Source: Jiangella mangrovi
GTDB lineage: Bacteria > Actinomycetota > Actinomycetes > Jiangellales > Jiangellaceae
NCBI RefSeq assembly: GCF_014204975.1
Contig: NZ_JACHMM010000001.1
Location: 4,836,001 to 4,900,000, forward strand
Direction: 5' to 3'
DNA: 64,000 nucleotides
Position 1 is the first letter of the stretch. Every line of letters begins with the position of its first letter. Both the position numbers and the translations under genes were made by a program. The notes under the pieces are model-generated. The model was not told the DNA's origin. It saw nothing but the letters and a program-made list of their open reading frames with translations, and did not search any database. This document shows positions 1 to 9,171 of the stretch, piece by piece.

Positions 1-49
1 TTCGGACACGCCAGAGGTCCAGACCATTGACGTCGCAGAGCGGCCGATG

Positions 50-75
50 GTAGACCAACCCGCCAATAGGTCTAC
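50..75. promoter_or_regulatory. Possible operator/promoter region of the first peptide ABC operon
   Basis: A perfect inverted repeat GTAGACC (50-56) / GGTCTAC (69-75) with a 12-nt spacer lies about 40 nt before the preferred ATG of the substrate-binding protein. A -35-like TTGACG sits at 27-32, so the left arm falls where a -10 box would be (spacer 18). This could be a repressor site over the promoter. It is a short motif near the window edge, so the call is weak. Confidence 0.3.
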
Positions 76-115
76 TGGCGCGTCTGCGCGTGTCGAATGC
101 GAGGTACCCCCCATC

Positions 116-1993
116 ATGGCGACATCCGTTTCCCGCGCCCGGCGGTTCGCCGCCGGTGTGGCCGCGGCCGGGCTGGCCCTGTCCGGGCTCGCCGCCGCCG
201 GCACGACGGCCGCGACCGCGGCCACAGACGACTCCGGCGACTCCGGCGACGACGAGCCGACGTCGCTCACCATCGCGGTGGCACAGGAGGTCGACTCGCT
301 GAGCCCGTTCATCGCGGTCCGGCTGCTGACCACCAACATGGGCCGCTGGATGTACGACTTCCTCACCAACTACGACCCCGAGACCGGTGAGACGATCCCG
401 GCGCTCGCGGAGGACTGGGAGACGTCCGAGGACGGCCTCACCTGGACCTACTTCATCCGCGAGGACGCCACCTGGACCGACGGCGAGCCCGTCACCGCCG
501 AGGACGTCGCCTGGACGTTCAACACGATGATGACCGACCCGGCCGCCGCCGAGGCCAACGGCAACTTCGTGGAGAACTTCGCCTCGGTCACGGCCACGGA
601 CGAGCACACCGTCGAGATCGTCCTCGACGAGCCGCAGGTCACCATGCTCGCGCTGGACGTGCCGATCCTGCCGGAGCACATCTGGTCGCAGGTGAGCGAC
701 TTCGGCGCGTTCAACAACGACACCGAGTTCCCCATCGTCGGCAGCGGGCCGTTCGTCCTCACCGAGTACGAGCCCAACGTGTCGATCACGCTCGAGGCGA
801 ACCCGGACTACTGGCGCGGCGCGCCGAAGTTCGACCAGCTGGTCCTGCGCTACATCGACGACCCCGACGCGCAGGTCGAGGCGCTGCGCAGCGGTGAGGT
901 CGACTTCGTCTTCGGCCTGACGCCGGCGCAGTACGAGACGCTGCAGAACGAGGAGAACATCACCGTCAGCGCCGCCCAGGGCAAGCGGTTCCAGGCCATC
1001 ACGCTGAACCCGGGCGCGCGGCTGCAGGACGGCACCCCGTTCGGCGACGGCCACCCGGCGCTGCAGGACCCCGTCGTCCGCGAGGCGCTCGTGCGCACCA
1101 TCGACCGCGACGCCATCTACGAGGTCGCCTACGGCGGCCTGGGCGAGGCCAACGGCGGCTACATCCCGTCGCGCTACGACACCTACCACTGGGAGCCGTC
1201 GGAGGACGAGACGATCGGGTTCGACATCGACGAGGCCAACCGGCTGCTCGACGAGGCCGGCTACGCGCCCGGTGACGACGGCGTCCGCGTCGGCCCCGAC
1301 GGGCGGCCGCTCTCGTTCCGGTTCAACGTGCACGGCGACAACCCGCAGTACATCCAGGCCGCCGAGATGATGGCCGAGTGGGCCGGCGAGGCCGGCATGG
1401 AGCTGCTGGTCGAGCCGGTGTCCGAGGTCGGCTCGCTGCTCGACGAGGGCACCTACGACATCCTCACCACCGGCTGGAACGTCAACCCGGACCCGAACTA
1501 CGTCCTGTCGATCAACCTGTGCAGCGGGCTGCCGACGGAGCTCGGCGGGCCGTACCTGTCCGACGCGTACTACTGCAACGAGTCCTACGACCAGCTCTAC
1601 GCCGAGCAGCTCTCCGAGCTCGACGTCGACACCCGCGCCGGCATCGTCAAGGACATGCAGAAGACGCTCTACGACGACAACGTCTTCGTCGTGTGGGGCT
1701 ACGCCGACCAGCTCGAGGCCTACCGCAGCGACGTCATCGCGTCGATGACGCCGCAGCCGGACCCGGGCGGCAACTACTACGGCCAGGACGGCTACTGGAG
1801 CTGGTGGTCCGCGGTCCCGGCCGGCGAGGAGGACTCCGCGGGCAGCGGCGGCTCCGGCGACGACGGCGGCAGCGACGACGACGGGTCGAACACCGGCCTG
1901 ATCGTCGGCATCGTCGCCGCGGTGGTCGTGGTCCTGCTGCTGGCCTTCCTGCTGCTCCGGCGCCGCGGCGCGACCGCGGACGACCGCGAGTAG
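116..1993 (+). CDS. ABC transporter substrate-binding protein, family 5 (peptide), membrane-anchored
   Basis: Extracellular receptor of a dipeptide/oligopeptide ABC importer, 625 aa. I chose the ATG at 116 because it opens directly into a Sec signal peptide (MATSVSRARRFAAG, then a hydrophobic Ala/Leu core to about residue 37) and has GAGG at 101-104; an upstream start at 47 would bury the signal. The body is a typical SBP_bac_5 protein (EDWETSEDGLTWTYFIRED, NPDYWRGAPKFD). There is no lipobox. Instead a Gly/Ser/Asp-rich linker leads to a C-terminal membrane helix (about 594-614) and a basic tail RRRGATADDRE, so the receptor is probably anchored by its C terminus. First gene of a five-gene operon; the next gene starts 7 nt after its stop. 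Confidence 0.93.
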   Translation: MATSVSRARRFAAGVAAAGLALSGLAAAGTTAATAATDDSGDSGDDEPTSLTIAVAQEVDSLSPFIAVRLLTTNMGRWMYDFLTNYDPETGETIPALAEDWETSEDGLTWTYFIREDATWTDGEPVTAEDVAWTFNTMMTDPAAAEANGNFVENFASVTATDEHTVEIVLDEPQVTMLALDVPILPEHIWSQVSDFGAFNNDTEFPIVGSGPFVLTEYEPNVSITLEANPDYWRGAPKFDQLVLRYIDDPDAQVEALRSGEVDFVFGLTPAQYETLQNEENITVSAAQGKRFQAITLNPGARLQDGTPFGDGHPALQDPVVREALVRTIDRDAIYEVAYGGLGEANGGYIPSRYDTYHWEPSEDETIGFDIDEANRLLDEAGYAPGDDGVRVGPDGRPLSFRFNVHGDNPQYIQAAEMMAEWAGEAGMELLVEPVSEVGSLLDEGTYDILTTGWNVNPDPNYVLSINLCSGLPTELGGPYLSDAYYCNESYDQLYAEQLSELDVDTRAGIVKDMQKTLYDDNVFVVWGYADQLEAYRSDVIASMTPQPDPGGNYYGQDGYWSWWSAVPAGEEDSAGSGGSGDDGGSDDDGSNTGLIVGIVAAVVVVLLLAFLLLRRRGATADDRE

Positions 1994-2000
1994 GAGCTCG

Positions 2001-3035
2001 ATGGCTGATTCGGCACTGCCGACCGCGCCGGTCCCGCAGCTCGCTCAAAGCGTGCGGGACCGGTCCGGCGTCCGGCGCAGGCTGCGGTACTACGGCGAGA
2101 AGCTCGGCGGGTCGCTGATCTCGCTGTTCGCCGTCATCCTCACCAGCTTCTTCCTGTTCCGCATCATCCCGGGCGACCCGGTGCGGACGATGACGCACGG
2201 CCGTCCTGTGAGCATCGAGCAGCAGGAGCAGCTGCGCCGCGACTTCGGGCTGGACAAGCCGCTGGTCGAGCAGTTCTGGTCCTACCTGACGGGCGTCCTG
2301 CGGCTGGACTTCGGCGACTCGTTCCAGTTCAACCGGCCGGTCACCGACCTCATCGGCGACCGGATCTGGCCGACGGTGCTGCTGGTCGGCACCAGCGTGG
2401 TGATCTCGGCGGCGCTCGGGCTGTGGCTGGGCGTGCGCGGCGCGTGGAACCACGGCAGCGTCGGCGACCGCGTCAACACCGGCGTCGCGCTGACGCTGTG
2501 GTCGGTGCCGAGCTTCTGGCTGGGCCTGATCCTCATCGTGATCTTCGCCTCCGAGCTCGGCTGGTTCCCGACCAGCGGCATGGAGAGCACCGGCGTCGAG
2601 GGCTGGGAGCGCATCCCCGACATCGCCCACCACATGGTGCTGCCGCTGGTCACGCTGGTGGCCGTGGTCTACGCGCAGTACCTGATGATCATGCGATCGT
2701 CGCTGCTGGACGAGATGGGCAGCGACTACATCGTCACCGCCCGCGCGAAGGGGCTGCGCGACGTCATCGTGCGGCGCCGGCACGCCGTCCCCAACGCGCT
2801 GCTGCCCACCGTCACGCTGATCTTCGTCAATCTCGGCTTCGTGGTGTTCGGCGCCGTGCTGGTCGAGACGATCTTCACCTGGCCCGGTCTGGGCCAGCTG
2901 TTCTATTCCGGCCTCAGCGTGCCGGACCTGCCACTGGTGCAGGGGCTGTTCATCCTGTTCTCCGCGGCGGTGATCCTCATGAACCTGCTGGCCGATCTGC
3001 TCTACCCCGTCCTCGACCCGAGGGTGCGGCCGTGA
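2001..3035 (+). CDS. Peptide ABC transporter permease (DppB type)
   Basis: First permease of the importer, 344 aa, with the six-helix DppB layout after an N-terminal extension of about 30 residues that includes RRRLRYYGEKLGG. The family hallmarks FFLFRIIPGDPVR near the N terminus and the cytoplasmic EAA loop DYIVTARAKGLRD are present. It would pair with the 3032-3916 permease to form the channel. Its stop overlaps the next start in a GTGA junction, which implies translational coupling. The substrate is inferred from family only. Confidence 0.94.
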   Translation: MADSALPTAPVPQLAQSVRDRSGVRRRLRYYGEKLGGSLISLFAVILTSFFLFRIIPGDPVRTMTHGRPVSIEQQEQLRRDFGLDKPLVEQFWSYLTGVLRLDFGDSFQFNRPVTDLIGDRIWPTVLLVGTSVVISAALGLWLGVRGAWNHGSVGDRVNTGVALTLWSVPSFWLGLILIVIFASELGWFPTSGMESTGVEGWERIPDIAHHMVLPLVTLVAVVYAQYLMIMRSSLLDEMGSDYIVTARAKGLRDVIVRRRHAVPNALLPTVTLIFVNLGFVVFGAVLVETIFTWPGLGQLFYSGLSVPDLPLVQGLFILFSAAVILMNLLADLLYPVLDPRVRP

Positions 3036-3916
3036 ACGGGCTGGTGTGGGCCCGCCGACGGCGGACGGTCGCGCGGTTCTGGTCGTCCTACCGGCAGAAC
3101 CGCGCCGGGGTCTTCGGGCTGGTCGTGCTGGCGCTCTTCGTGCTGACGGCGCTGCTGGCGCCGGTCATCACGCCGGACAACGCGCTGAGCGTCACCCGGC
3201 CGCCGGGGTCGCCGCTCGAGGGGCCGAGCGCGGAGTTCCCCCTGGGCACGGACCGCTCCGGCCGCTCGATGATCGACATGATCATCTGGGGGTCGCGGGT
3301 CTCGCTGACGGTCGGGTTCTGGGCGACGTTCATCTCGATCGCGTTCGGCACCCTGTTCGGAATCCTGGCCGGGCACTTCGGCGGCTGGGGCTCCAGCCTG
3401 CTGATGCGCGTGACCGACTGGTTCCTCGTCATGCCGTCGCTGGTCCTGGGCGTCGCGCTGGCCGCCGTGCTCGGCCGCAGCCTGACGACGATCATCGTCG
3501 CCATCGGCGTGACGTCCTGGCCGACGACGGCGCGTCTGGTGCGGGCCCAGACGCTCGCCGTCGAGGCGCGGCCGTACATCGAGCGGGCCCGGGCACTGGG
3601 CGGCGGGCACCTGCACGTCATGTCGAACCACGTGCTGCCCAACGTCATGCCGATCGTGCTGGCCCAGACCACGCTGATGGTGGGTTCTGCGATCCTGACG
3701 GAGTCGACGTTCGCGTTCCTGGGGCTCGGCGACCCGACGACGGCGTCCTGGGGCGCGACCATCCAGGCGGCCCGCGACGTCGGCGCCGTCAGCTCGCGGA
3801 TGTGGTGGTACATCCTGCCGCCGGGCATCGCGATCGTGCTGGTCGTGCTGGCGTTCACGCTGGTCGGCCGCGCCATCGAGGGCGTCCTGAACCCGAAGCT
3901 GAGGGAGCGCCGCTGA
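3032..3916 (+). CDS. Peptide ABC transporter permease (DppC type)
   Basis: Second permease, 294 aa. The GTG at 3032 is chosen because it overlaps the upstream stop (GTGA) and begins just before the DppC-type N-terminal segment (FWSSYRQNRAGVFGLVV). The usual extracellular motif PLGTDRSGRSM and the EAA loop IERARALGGGHLHVM are visible. Six membrane helices are expected. The stop overlaps the next ATG by one base (TGATG). Confidence 0.94.
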   Translation: MNGLVWARRRRTVARFWSSYRQNRAGVFGLVVLALFVLTALLAPVITPDNALSVTRPPGSPLEGPSAEFPLGTDRSGRSMIDMIIWGSRVSLTVGFWATFISIAFGTLFGILAGHFGGWGSSLLMRVTDWFLVMPSLVLGVALAAVLGRSLTTIIVAIGVTSWPTTARLVRAQTLAVEARPYIERARALGGGHLHVMSNHVLPNVMPIVLAQTTLMVGSAILTESTFAFLGLGDPTTASWGATIQAARDVGAVSSRMWWYILPPGIAIVLVVLAFTLVGRAIEGVLNPKLRERR

Positions 3917-4980
3917 TGGCTCTGCTCGAGGTCGACGACCTGACGGTCACCTACCGGACCGCCGGGGGCGACGTGCCCGCCGTGCGCGGCGTGTCGTTCG
4001 CGCTGGACGCCGGCCAGAAGCTGGGCCTGGCCGGCGAGTCCGGCTGCGGCAAGTCGACCATGGCGCTGGCGCTGCTGCGGCTGCTGCCGACCACGGCCCG
4101 CTTTACCGGTGAAATCCGCTTCGACGGTGAGGACGTCCTGTCGATGTCGTGGGGCCGGCTGCGGGCGGTCCGCTGGGCCGGCGCATCGATCGTCTTCCAG
4201 GGCGCCATGCACTCGCTCAACGCCGTCCAGCGCATCGGCGCGCAGATCGCCGAGCCGATCCGGCTGCACTCCCCCAAGACGGGCGACGCGGAGGTCCGGC
4301 GCCGCGTCGGCGAGCTGCTCGAGCACGTCGGCCTGCCCGCCCGGCGCGCCGACGCCTACCCGCACGAGCTGTCCGGCGGGCAGCGCCAGCGGGTCATGAT
4401 CGCCATGGCGCTGGCCTGCGACCCGCAGCTGATCGTCGCCGACGAGCCGACGACCGCGCTGGACGTGATGATCCAGGCGCAGATCCTGACGCTGATCGAG
4501 TCGCTGGTCGCCGAGCAGGGCATCAGCCTGCTGATGATCAGCCACGACCTGTCCGTGCTCGCCGACACCTGCGACCGGCTCGCCGTCATGTACGCCGGCC
4601 GCATCGTCGAGGAGGGCCCGGCGGCGACGGTGTTCGGCGCGGCCCGGCACCCCTACGGCGCGGCGCTGGCGGCGGCGTTCCCGCGGATCGGCGACCCGGC
4701 GTCGCGACGGCGGCCGCAGGGCCTGGCCGGCGACCCGCCCGACCCCGCCGACCTCCCCGCCGGGTGCGCGTTCCACCCCCGCTGCGCCGTGCGGCTGGAC
4801 CACTGCGACGCCGTCGACCCTGAGCTCTGGCCGACGGCCGACCGCCAGGTCCCAGACGGCGGCGAGTTCCGCAAGGTCAGGGAGGCACGCCCGGCCGGCG
4901 ACGGCGCCCGCGCGGCCTGCGTGCGGGTGCTGCCGGACGACGGCGTGGGTCTGGCCGCAAGCGAGAGGGAGTCCGCGTGA
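3916..4980 (+). CDS. Peptide ABC transporter ATP-binding protein (DppD/OppD type)
   Basis: ATPase subunit, 354 aa, that would power peptide import with the next gene product. Walker A is GESGCGKST, the signature is LSGGQRQRV, Walker B is [12 protein letters not shown], and the H-loop is ISHDLSVL. The C-terminal oligopeptide-transporter extension is present with its Cys pattern ([17 protein letters not shown]). The ATG at 3916 overlaps the previous stop, and the end overlaps the next gene by GTGA at 4977-4980. Confidence 0.94.
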   Translation: MALLEVDDLTVTYRTAGGDVPAVRGVSFALDAGQKLGLAGESGCGKSTMALALLRLLPTTARFTGEIRFDGEDVLSMSWGRLRAVRWAGASIVFQGAMHSLNAVQRIGAQIAEPIRLHSPKTGDAEVRRRVGELLEHVGLPARRADAYPHELSGGQRQRVMIAMALACDPQLIVADEPTTALDVMIQAQILTLIESLVAEQGISLLMISHDLSVLADTCDRLAVMYAGRIVEEGPAATVFGAARHPYGAALAAAFPRIGDPASRRRPQGLAGDPPDPADLPAGCAFHPRCAVRLDHCDAVDPELWPTADRQVPDGGEFRKVREARPAGDGARAACVRVLPDDGVGLAASERESA

Positions 4981-5987
4981 GCGACCCGATCCTGTCCGCC
5001 GACGACGTCCACGTCGAGTTCGAGGCCCGCCGGGGCGGCGGCCGGGCGCGCGCCGTCGACGGCGTCAACCTCGACATCGCGCCAGGCGAGATCGTCGCTC
5101 TGGTCGGCGAGTCCGGCTGCGGCAAGACGACGCTGGCCCGGACGCTGCTCGGGCTGGAGAAGCCGACCTCCGGGCGGGTGCTGCACCGCGGCACTCCCCT
5201 GGCCTACACCTCGCGCGCGCTCAAGAGCTTCCGCCGCGACGTGCAGCTCGTCCTGCAGGACCCGAGCGGCTCGCTGAACCCGCGGCACACGGTCTACGAC
5301 GCCGTCGCCGAAGGGCTGCGCATCCACGGGGACGTCCCCGACGAGCGGGAACGGGTCGCCGACGCGCTGTCGCGGGCCGGGCTGCGGCCGCCGGAGCGGT
5401 TCTTCCTGCGCTTCCCGCACGAGCTGTCCGGCGGGCAGCGCCAGCGCGTGGTCATCGCCGGCGCGCTGGTCCTGGAGCCGAACGTCATCGTCGCCGACGA
5501 GCCGGTCGCGTCGCTGGACGCGTCGGTGCGCGGCGAGATCCTGGCGCTGCTGCTGCGGCTGCGCGACGAGCTGGGGCTGGCGGCGCTGGTGGTGACGCAC
5601 GACCTCGGGCTGGCCTGGAACATCGCCGACCGGGTCGCCGTCATGTACCTGGGCCGCATCGTCGAGACCGGGCCGGTGGAGAAGATCCTCACCGCGCCGG
5701 AGCACCCGTACACGCAGGCGCTGCTGTCGGTGCTGCCGGAGTCGCCCGGCGCGCCCGTCGTGCTGCAGGGCGAGCCGCCGGACCCGACCCGGATCCCGTC
5801 GGGCTGCCGGTTCCACGCCCGCTGTCCGGTGCTGGCCTCGGGCGCGGCGGCCGCGGCCGGCGTGGACGGGCGCTGCCGCGGCGAGGACCCCGGCGTCCTG
5901 GCCGGCGGGACGGCCACCCAGGTGGCCTGCCACTATGCGTCGGCGGTCAGCCCGGCTGACGACCCGGCTGCGGCAGCCCGGCCCTGA
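4977..5987 (+). CDS. Peptide ABC transporter ATP-binding protein (DppF/OppF type)
   Basis: Second ATPase of the importer, 336 aa, starting with GTG inside the previous stop (GTGA). Walker [10 protein letters not shown], signature LSGGQRQRV, Walker B VIVADEPVASLD and H-loop VTHDLGLA are intact; the C-terminal tail carries GCRFHARCPVL. Last gene of the operon. Its 3' end overlaps the 3' end of the oppositely oriented tetR gene by 41 bp, so no terminator fits between them. Confidence 0.94.
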   Translation: MSDPILSADDVHVEFEARRGGGRARAVDGVNLDIAPGEIVALVGESGCGKTTLARTLLGLEKPTSGRVLHRGTPLAYTSRALKSFRRDVQLVLQDPSGSLNPRHTVYDAVAEGLRIHGDVPDERERVADALSRAGLRPPERFFLRFPHELSGGQRQRVVIAGALVLEPNVIVADEPVASLDASVRGEILALLLRLRDELGLAALVVTHDLGLAWNIADRVAVMYLGRIVETGPVEKILTAPEHPYTQALLSVLPESPGAPVVLQGEPPDPTRIPSGCRFHARCPVLASGAAAAAGVDGRCRGEDPGVLAGGTATQVACHYASAVSPADDPAAAARP

Positions 5988-6561
5988 ACTGCTCGAACCC
6001 CTCGGCCACCATCTCGCGCAGCGGCCGGTCGGTCAGGCCGTGCGCCCACAGTTCCATGGACGTCTTGACGGCCTGGGCAGCGGCGCCGGCGATGAGGTGC
6101 GGGTAGAGGTCGCGGCCCGCGTCGGTACCGGTGCGCGCCGCGATGGCCGCGGCGAACCGGCGGCGCATGGCGTCGAACGCGGCCAGCTGGCTGGCGATGA
6201 CCGTGGGGTTGGCCATGACCATGTCGATCTGTGCGATCATGCGGTCGCGGGCCGCGGGACTGTCGTCGAGCGTGCCGAGGTACACGTGCTGCAGGCTGTC
6301 CCACACGGGCTCGTCGGCCGGACGCAGCTCGAGCTCGTCGATCAGCCGCTCCGACCAGTCGATGATGGAGGCGACGATCGCCTCCTCGCGGCTGGAGAAG
6401 TAGTTGTGGAACGTGCGAGGCGAGACGTCGGCGGCCGCGGCGATGGCCTCGACGGTGACGTGCTCGACGCCCAGTTCGACGGCGAGCCGGTTGGCGGCGG
6501 CGCTGAGGGCGGCGCGGGTGGCCGCCTTCTTGCGCTCGCGCAGGCCCACTTCTCCTGTCAT
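5947..6561 (-). CDS. TetR family transcriptional repressor
   Basis: DNA-binding repressor of 204 aa. The N-terminal helix-turn-helix reads VEAIAAAADVSPRTFHNYF; the rest is the ligand-binding domain with no recognisable ligand signature. The ATG at 6561 is preferred over the longer reading: a -10 box (TAGAAT, 6574-6569) ends 7 nt upstream of it, so the mRNA is probably leaderless. The promoter carries a double dyad (6584-6621) repeated with identical spacing before the adjacent MmpL gene, so the protein probably represses itself and that exporter. Confidence 0.9.
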   Translation of the reverse strand: MTGEVGLRERKKAATRAALSAAANRLAVELGVEHVTVEAIAAAADVSPRTFHNYFSSREEAIVASIIDWSERLIDELELRPADEPVWDSLQHVYLGTLDDSPAARDRMIAQIDMVMANPTVIASQLAAFDAMRRRFAAAIAARTGTDAGRDLYPHLIAGAAAQAVKTSMELWAHGLTDRPLREMVAEGFEQFRAGLPQPGRQPG

Positions 6562-6568
6562 GTCAACT

Positions 6569-6621
6569 ATTCTAGTGGATTTTTTGCGGCACGCGCAAAA
6601 CTTCGGTGAATGCAAACTTGC
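6569..6621 (-). promoter_or_regulatory. tetR promoter with two-dyad operator
   Basis: On the minus strand: -35 TTGCGC (6598-6593), 18-nt spacer, -10 TAGAAT (6574-6569), ATG at 6561, so the transcript is likely leaderless. Plus-strand reading of the operator is TTGCGG (6584), 5 nt, GCAAA (6595), 12 nt, GCAA (6612), 2 nt, TTGC (6618-6621). The first dyad is even better viewed as TTTTGCG (6582-6588) / CGCAAAA (6594-6600) and covers the -35 box. The same arrangement occurs at 9052-9089. Confidence 0.7.
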
Positions 6622-6642
6622 ACAGCGGTCCCGGACAGGCGA

Positions 6643-6677
6643 ACGGGCGGCCCGGACCTCTCCGTCGGGCCGCCCGT
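6643..6677. terminator. Hairpin terminator downstream of the MmpL gene
   Basis: Perfect 12-bp stem, ACGGGCGGCCCG (6643-6654) and CGGGCCGCCCGT (6666-6677), with an 11-nt loop. It lies just past the MmpL stop (minus strand) and before the tetR promoter. There is no clear U-tract, as is common in high-GC actinomycetes. Confidence 0.6.
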
Positions 6678-6693
6678 CCTTTCACCGGGGGGT

Positions 6694-8904
6694 CTAGCGC
6701 TGTGCCGGCTCCGGTTCCGGCAACGCCGGCGCCTCTTGCAGGTGCCGGCTGAGCTTCTCGCCCTCGACGTCGACGTTGGGCAGCAGCCGGTCGAGCCAGC
6801 GTGGCAGGAACCAGGCCCGGCTGCCCAGCAGCGTCATGGCGGCCGGGACTATGGTCATGCGGACGACGAACGCGTCGAACGCGACCGCCGCGGCCAGCGC
6901 GAGGCCGACCTGCATGATGACGTCCTCGCCGCCGAAGATGAACGCGGCGAACACGCTCATCATGATCAGCGCGGCCGCGCTGACGACGCGGGCGCCGTGC
7001 TGGAAGCCGATGACCACGGAGTCCTTCGGCGACGCGCCGTGCACGTGCTCCTCGCGCATCCGCGTGACGAGGAAGACCTGGTAGTCCATGGCCAGGCCGA
7101 ACACCACGCCGATGAGGAAGATCGGCAGCATGCTGATGATCGGGCCGGTCTGCTCGATGCCCAGCAGGCCGTTGAACCAGCCCCACTGGAACACCGCGAC
7201 GATGGCGCCGAACGTCGCACCCATGGTCAGCAGGAAGCCCAGCGCGGCCTTCAGCGGCACCAGCAGTGACCGGAACACCAGCATGAGCAGGACGAACGAG
7301 AGCCCGACCACGAGCGCCAGGTACGGCAGCAGCGCCTCGGTCATCCGCTCGGAGAAGTCGATGTTGACGGCCGTGGCGCCGGTGACGGACACGCTGGCCC
7401 CGGACTCTTCGGCGACGGCGCCGACCTGGTCGCGGATGTCGCCGACCAGGGCCTCGGTCTCGGCGCTGCCCGGGCCGAACTCGGGCACGACGTTGATGAT
7501 CGCGGTGTCGCCGGCCTCGTTCGGTACCGGCCCCGTGACGGTGGCGACCCCGTCGAGACCCTCGAGGGACTCGGCGACGGCGTTCGCGGCAGCCAGCGGG
7601 TCCGCACTGCCGGCGCCGTCGACGACCACCGTGAGCGGGCCGTTGAAGCCGGCACCGAAGCCCTCGACGGTGAGATCGTAGGCCTCGCGCTGGGTGCTGC
7701 CGGGCGGCGAGCTGCCCTCGTCGGGCAGGCCGAGGCGCAGGTCGAGCAGCGGCGCGGCGAGCGCGAGCATGCCCGCGACCGCGATGGCCAGCACCGGGAT
7801 CGGCCGCCGGGTCACGAGGTTGGCCCAGCGCCGGCCCAGGGTGGGCTTGCCGCCGTCGTCGGCCCGCTCGCGGATGTGCCGCAGCCCCGGGATCTTGCCG
7901 CCCAGGACCCGGTGCTTGGCGAAGCCGAGCAGCGCCGGCAGCAGACTGAGCGCGATGACGACGGCGATGCCGACGGTGAGCGCGGCGGCCACGCCCATCT
8001 CGGTCAGCATGGGGATGTTGACGACGAACAGGCCGGCCAGGGCGATCATGACGGTGAGGCCGGCGAAGACGACCGCGGACCCGGCGGTGCCGACGGCGCG
8101 GCCGGCCGCTTCTTCGCCGTCGCGGCCCACGGCCAGCTCGTGCCGGAACCGCGACACGATGAACAGCGCGTAGTCGATGCCGACGGCCAGGCCGAGCATG
8201 AGCGCCAACGTCGGCGTGCTGGACCCGATGTCCATGAACCCGCTGGCCGCGGTGATGGCGGCCATGCCGATCATGATGCCCAGGACGGCGGTCAGCAGCG
8301 GCAGGCCGGCCGCAATGAGCGAGCCGAACGTGATGATGAGGACCACGGCTGCGACGCCGATGCCGATGAGCTCGGTGCCGGCCGGCTCCTCGTCGCTCAT
8401 GGCCGCCTCGCCGCCGAGCTCGACCGTCAGGCCGGCGTCGCGACCGGTGTCGGCCGCGGCGGTGAGCGCCTCGCGTGCCTCGTCGGTGAGGTCGAAGAAC
8501 GGCACGGTGTAGGTGACCTGCGAGAACGCGATGGTGCCGTCCTCGGACACGGTGCCGATCTCGAACGGGTCGGGGACGGCGGCGACCTGCGGCGCCGTCG
8601 TCAGTTCGGCGAGGACGTCCTCGACCGCGGCCTGGTTGTCCGGGTCGGTGAGCGTCTCGCCCTCGGGGGCGGCGAACACGACGCGTGCCGTGGCGCCGTC
8701 GGTGTTGCCGCCCGGGAAGCGCTCCTCGAGCAGGTCGAACGCTTCCTGGGACTCGGTGCCGGGGATGGAGAACGTGTCGGACGTGGGTCCGGACAGGGTC
8801 GAGGCGCCCACCCCGAAAAGCGCGACGAGGCCCAGCCAGATGGCCAGCACCACCCCGCGGCGCCGATAGGAGAACCGGCCGAGCCGGTAGAGGAATGTCG
8901 CCAC
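6694..8904 (-). CDS. MMPL/RND family membrane transporter
   Basis: Proton-driven exporter of lipids or hydrophobic compounds, 736 aa, with two RND repeats: one helix, a large extracellular loop (about 40-175), five helices, then the pattern again. Each half carries the Asp-Tyr proton-relay pair of MmpL proteins (LAVGIDYALF and GLAMDYQVF). The GTG at 8904 is chosen because GGAG lies 6 nt upstream and the product begins VATFLYRLGRFSYRRRG; a TTG at 8916 is the alternative. It has its own promoter about 130 nt upstream with the same operator layout as tetR, so it is probably TetR-repressed and drug- or metabolite-inducible. Confidence 0.92.
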   Translation of the reverse strand: MATFLYRLGRFSYRRRGVVLAIWLGLVALFGVGASTLSGPTSDTFSIPGTESQEAFDLLEERFPGGNTDGATARVVFAAPEGETLTDPDNQAAVEDVLAELTTAPQVAAVPDPFEIGTVSEDGTIAFSQVTYTVPFFDLTDEAREALTAAADTGRDAGLTVELGGEAAMSDEEPAGTELIGIGVAAVVLIITFGSLIAAGLPLLTAVLGIMIGMAAITAASGFMDIGSSTPTLALMLGLAVGIDYALFIVSRFRHELAVGRDGEEAAGRAVGTAGSAVVFAGLTVMIALAGLFVVNIPMLTEMGVAAALTVGIAVVIALSLLPALLGFAKHRVLGGKIPGLRHIRERADDGGKPTLGRRWANLVTRRPIPVLAIAVAGMLALAAPLLDLRLGLPDEGSSPPGSTQREAYDLTVEGFGAGFNGPLTVVVDGAGSADPLAAANAVAESLEGLDGVATVTGPVPNEAGDTAIINVVPEFGPGSAETEALVGDIRDQVGAVAEESGASVSVTGATAVNIDFSERMTEALLPYLALVVGLSFVLLMLVFRSLLVPLKAALGFLLTMGATFGAIVAVFQWGWFNGLLGIEQTGPIISMLPIFLIGVVFGLAMDYQVFLVTRMREEHVHGASPKDSVVIGFQHGARVVSAAALIMMSVFAAFIFGGEDVIMQVGLALAAAVAFDAFVVRMTIVPAAMTLLGSRAWFLPRWLDRLLPNVDVEGEKLSRHLQEAPALPEPEPAQR

Positions 8905-9036
8905 CGATGACTCCAAGGGTTGAGAAGAGCGACGTCAGAACACCACGGCGAAGCTGTGAACAGCCTGAGAGCGAGGTGACCGGTGCCCCACGCCGGTGTG
9001 AGACTGCGACTACCAGGCTGCCCCGGCCGCAATCTG

Positions 9037-9089
9037 ACACTAACTGACTTCTTGCGGACTGTGCAAATCTTCTCGGTTGGCAACTTTGC
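9037..9089 (-). promoter_or_regulatory. MmpL promoter with two-dyad operator matching that of tetR
   Basis: Minus-strand -35 TTGCAC (9066-9061), 18-nt spacer, -10 TAGTGT (9042-9037). On the plus strand the operator reads TTGCGG (9052), 5 nt, GCAAA (9063), 12 nt, GCAA (9080), 2 nt, TTGC (9086-9089): every interval equals that at 6584-6621, and both promoters have an 18-nt spacer. The predicted 5' leader of the MmpL mRNA is about 125 nt. The rest of the 8905-9171 gap shows no ORF I would support. Confidence 0.65.
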
Positions 9090-9171
9090 TTCGCGGGCAG
9101 GACGGCCGCTCGTCATCTCCGCTTTGCCGGATTCCTGACCGATGGTCACTTCCGCCCCCTACCGTCCGGCC

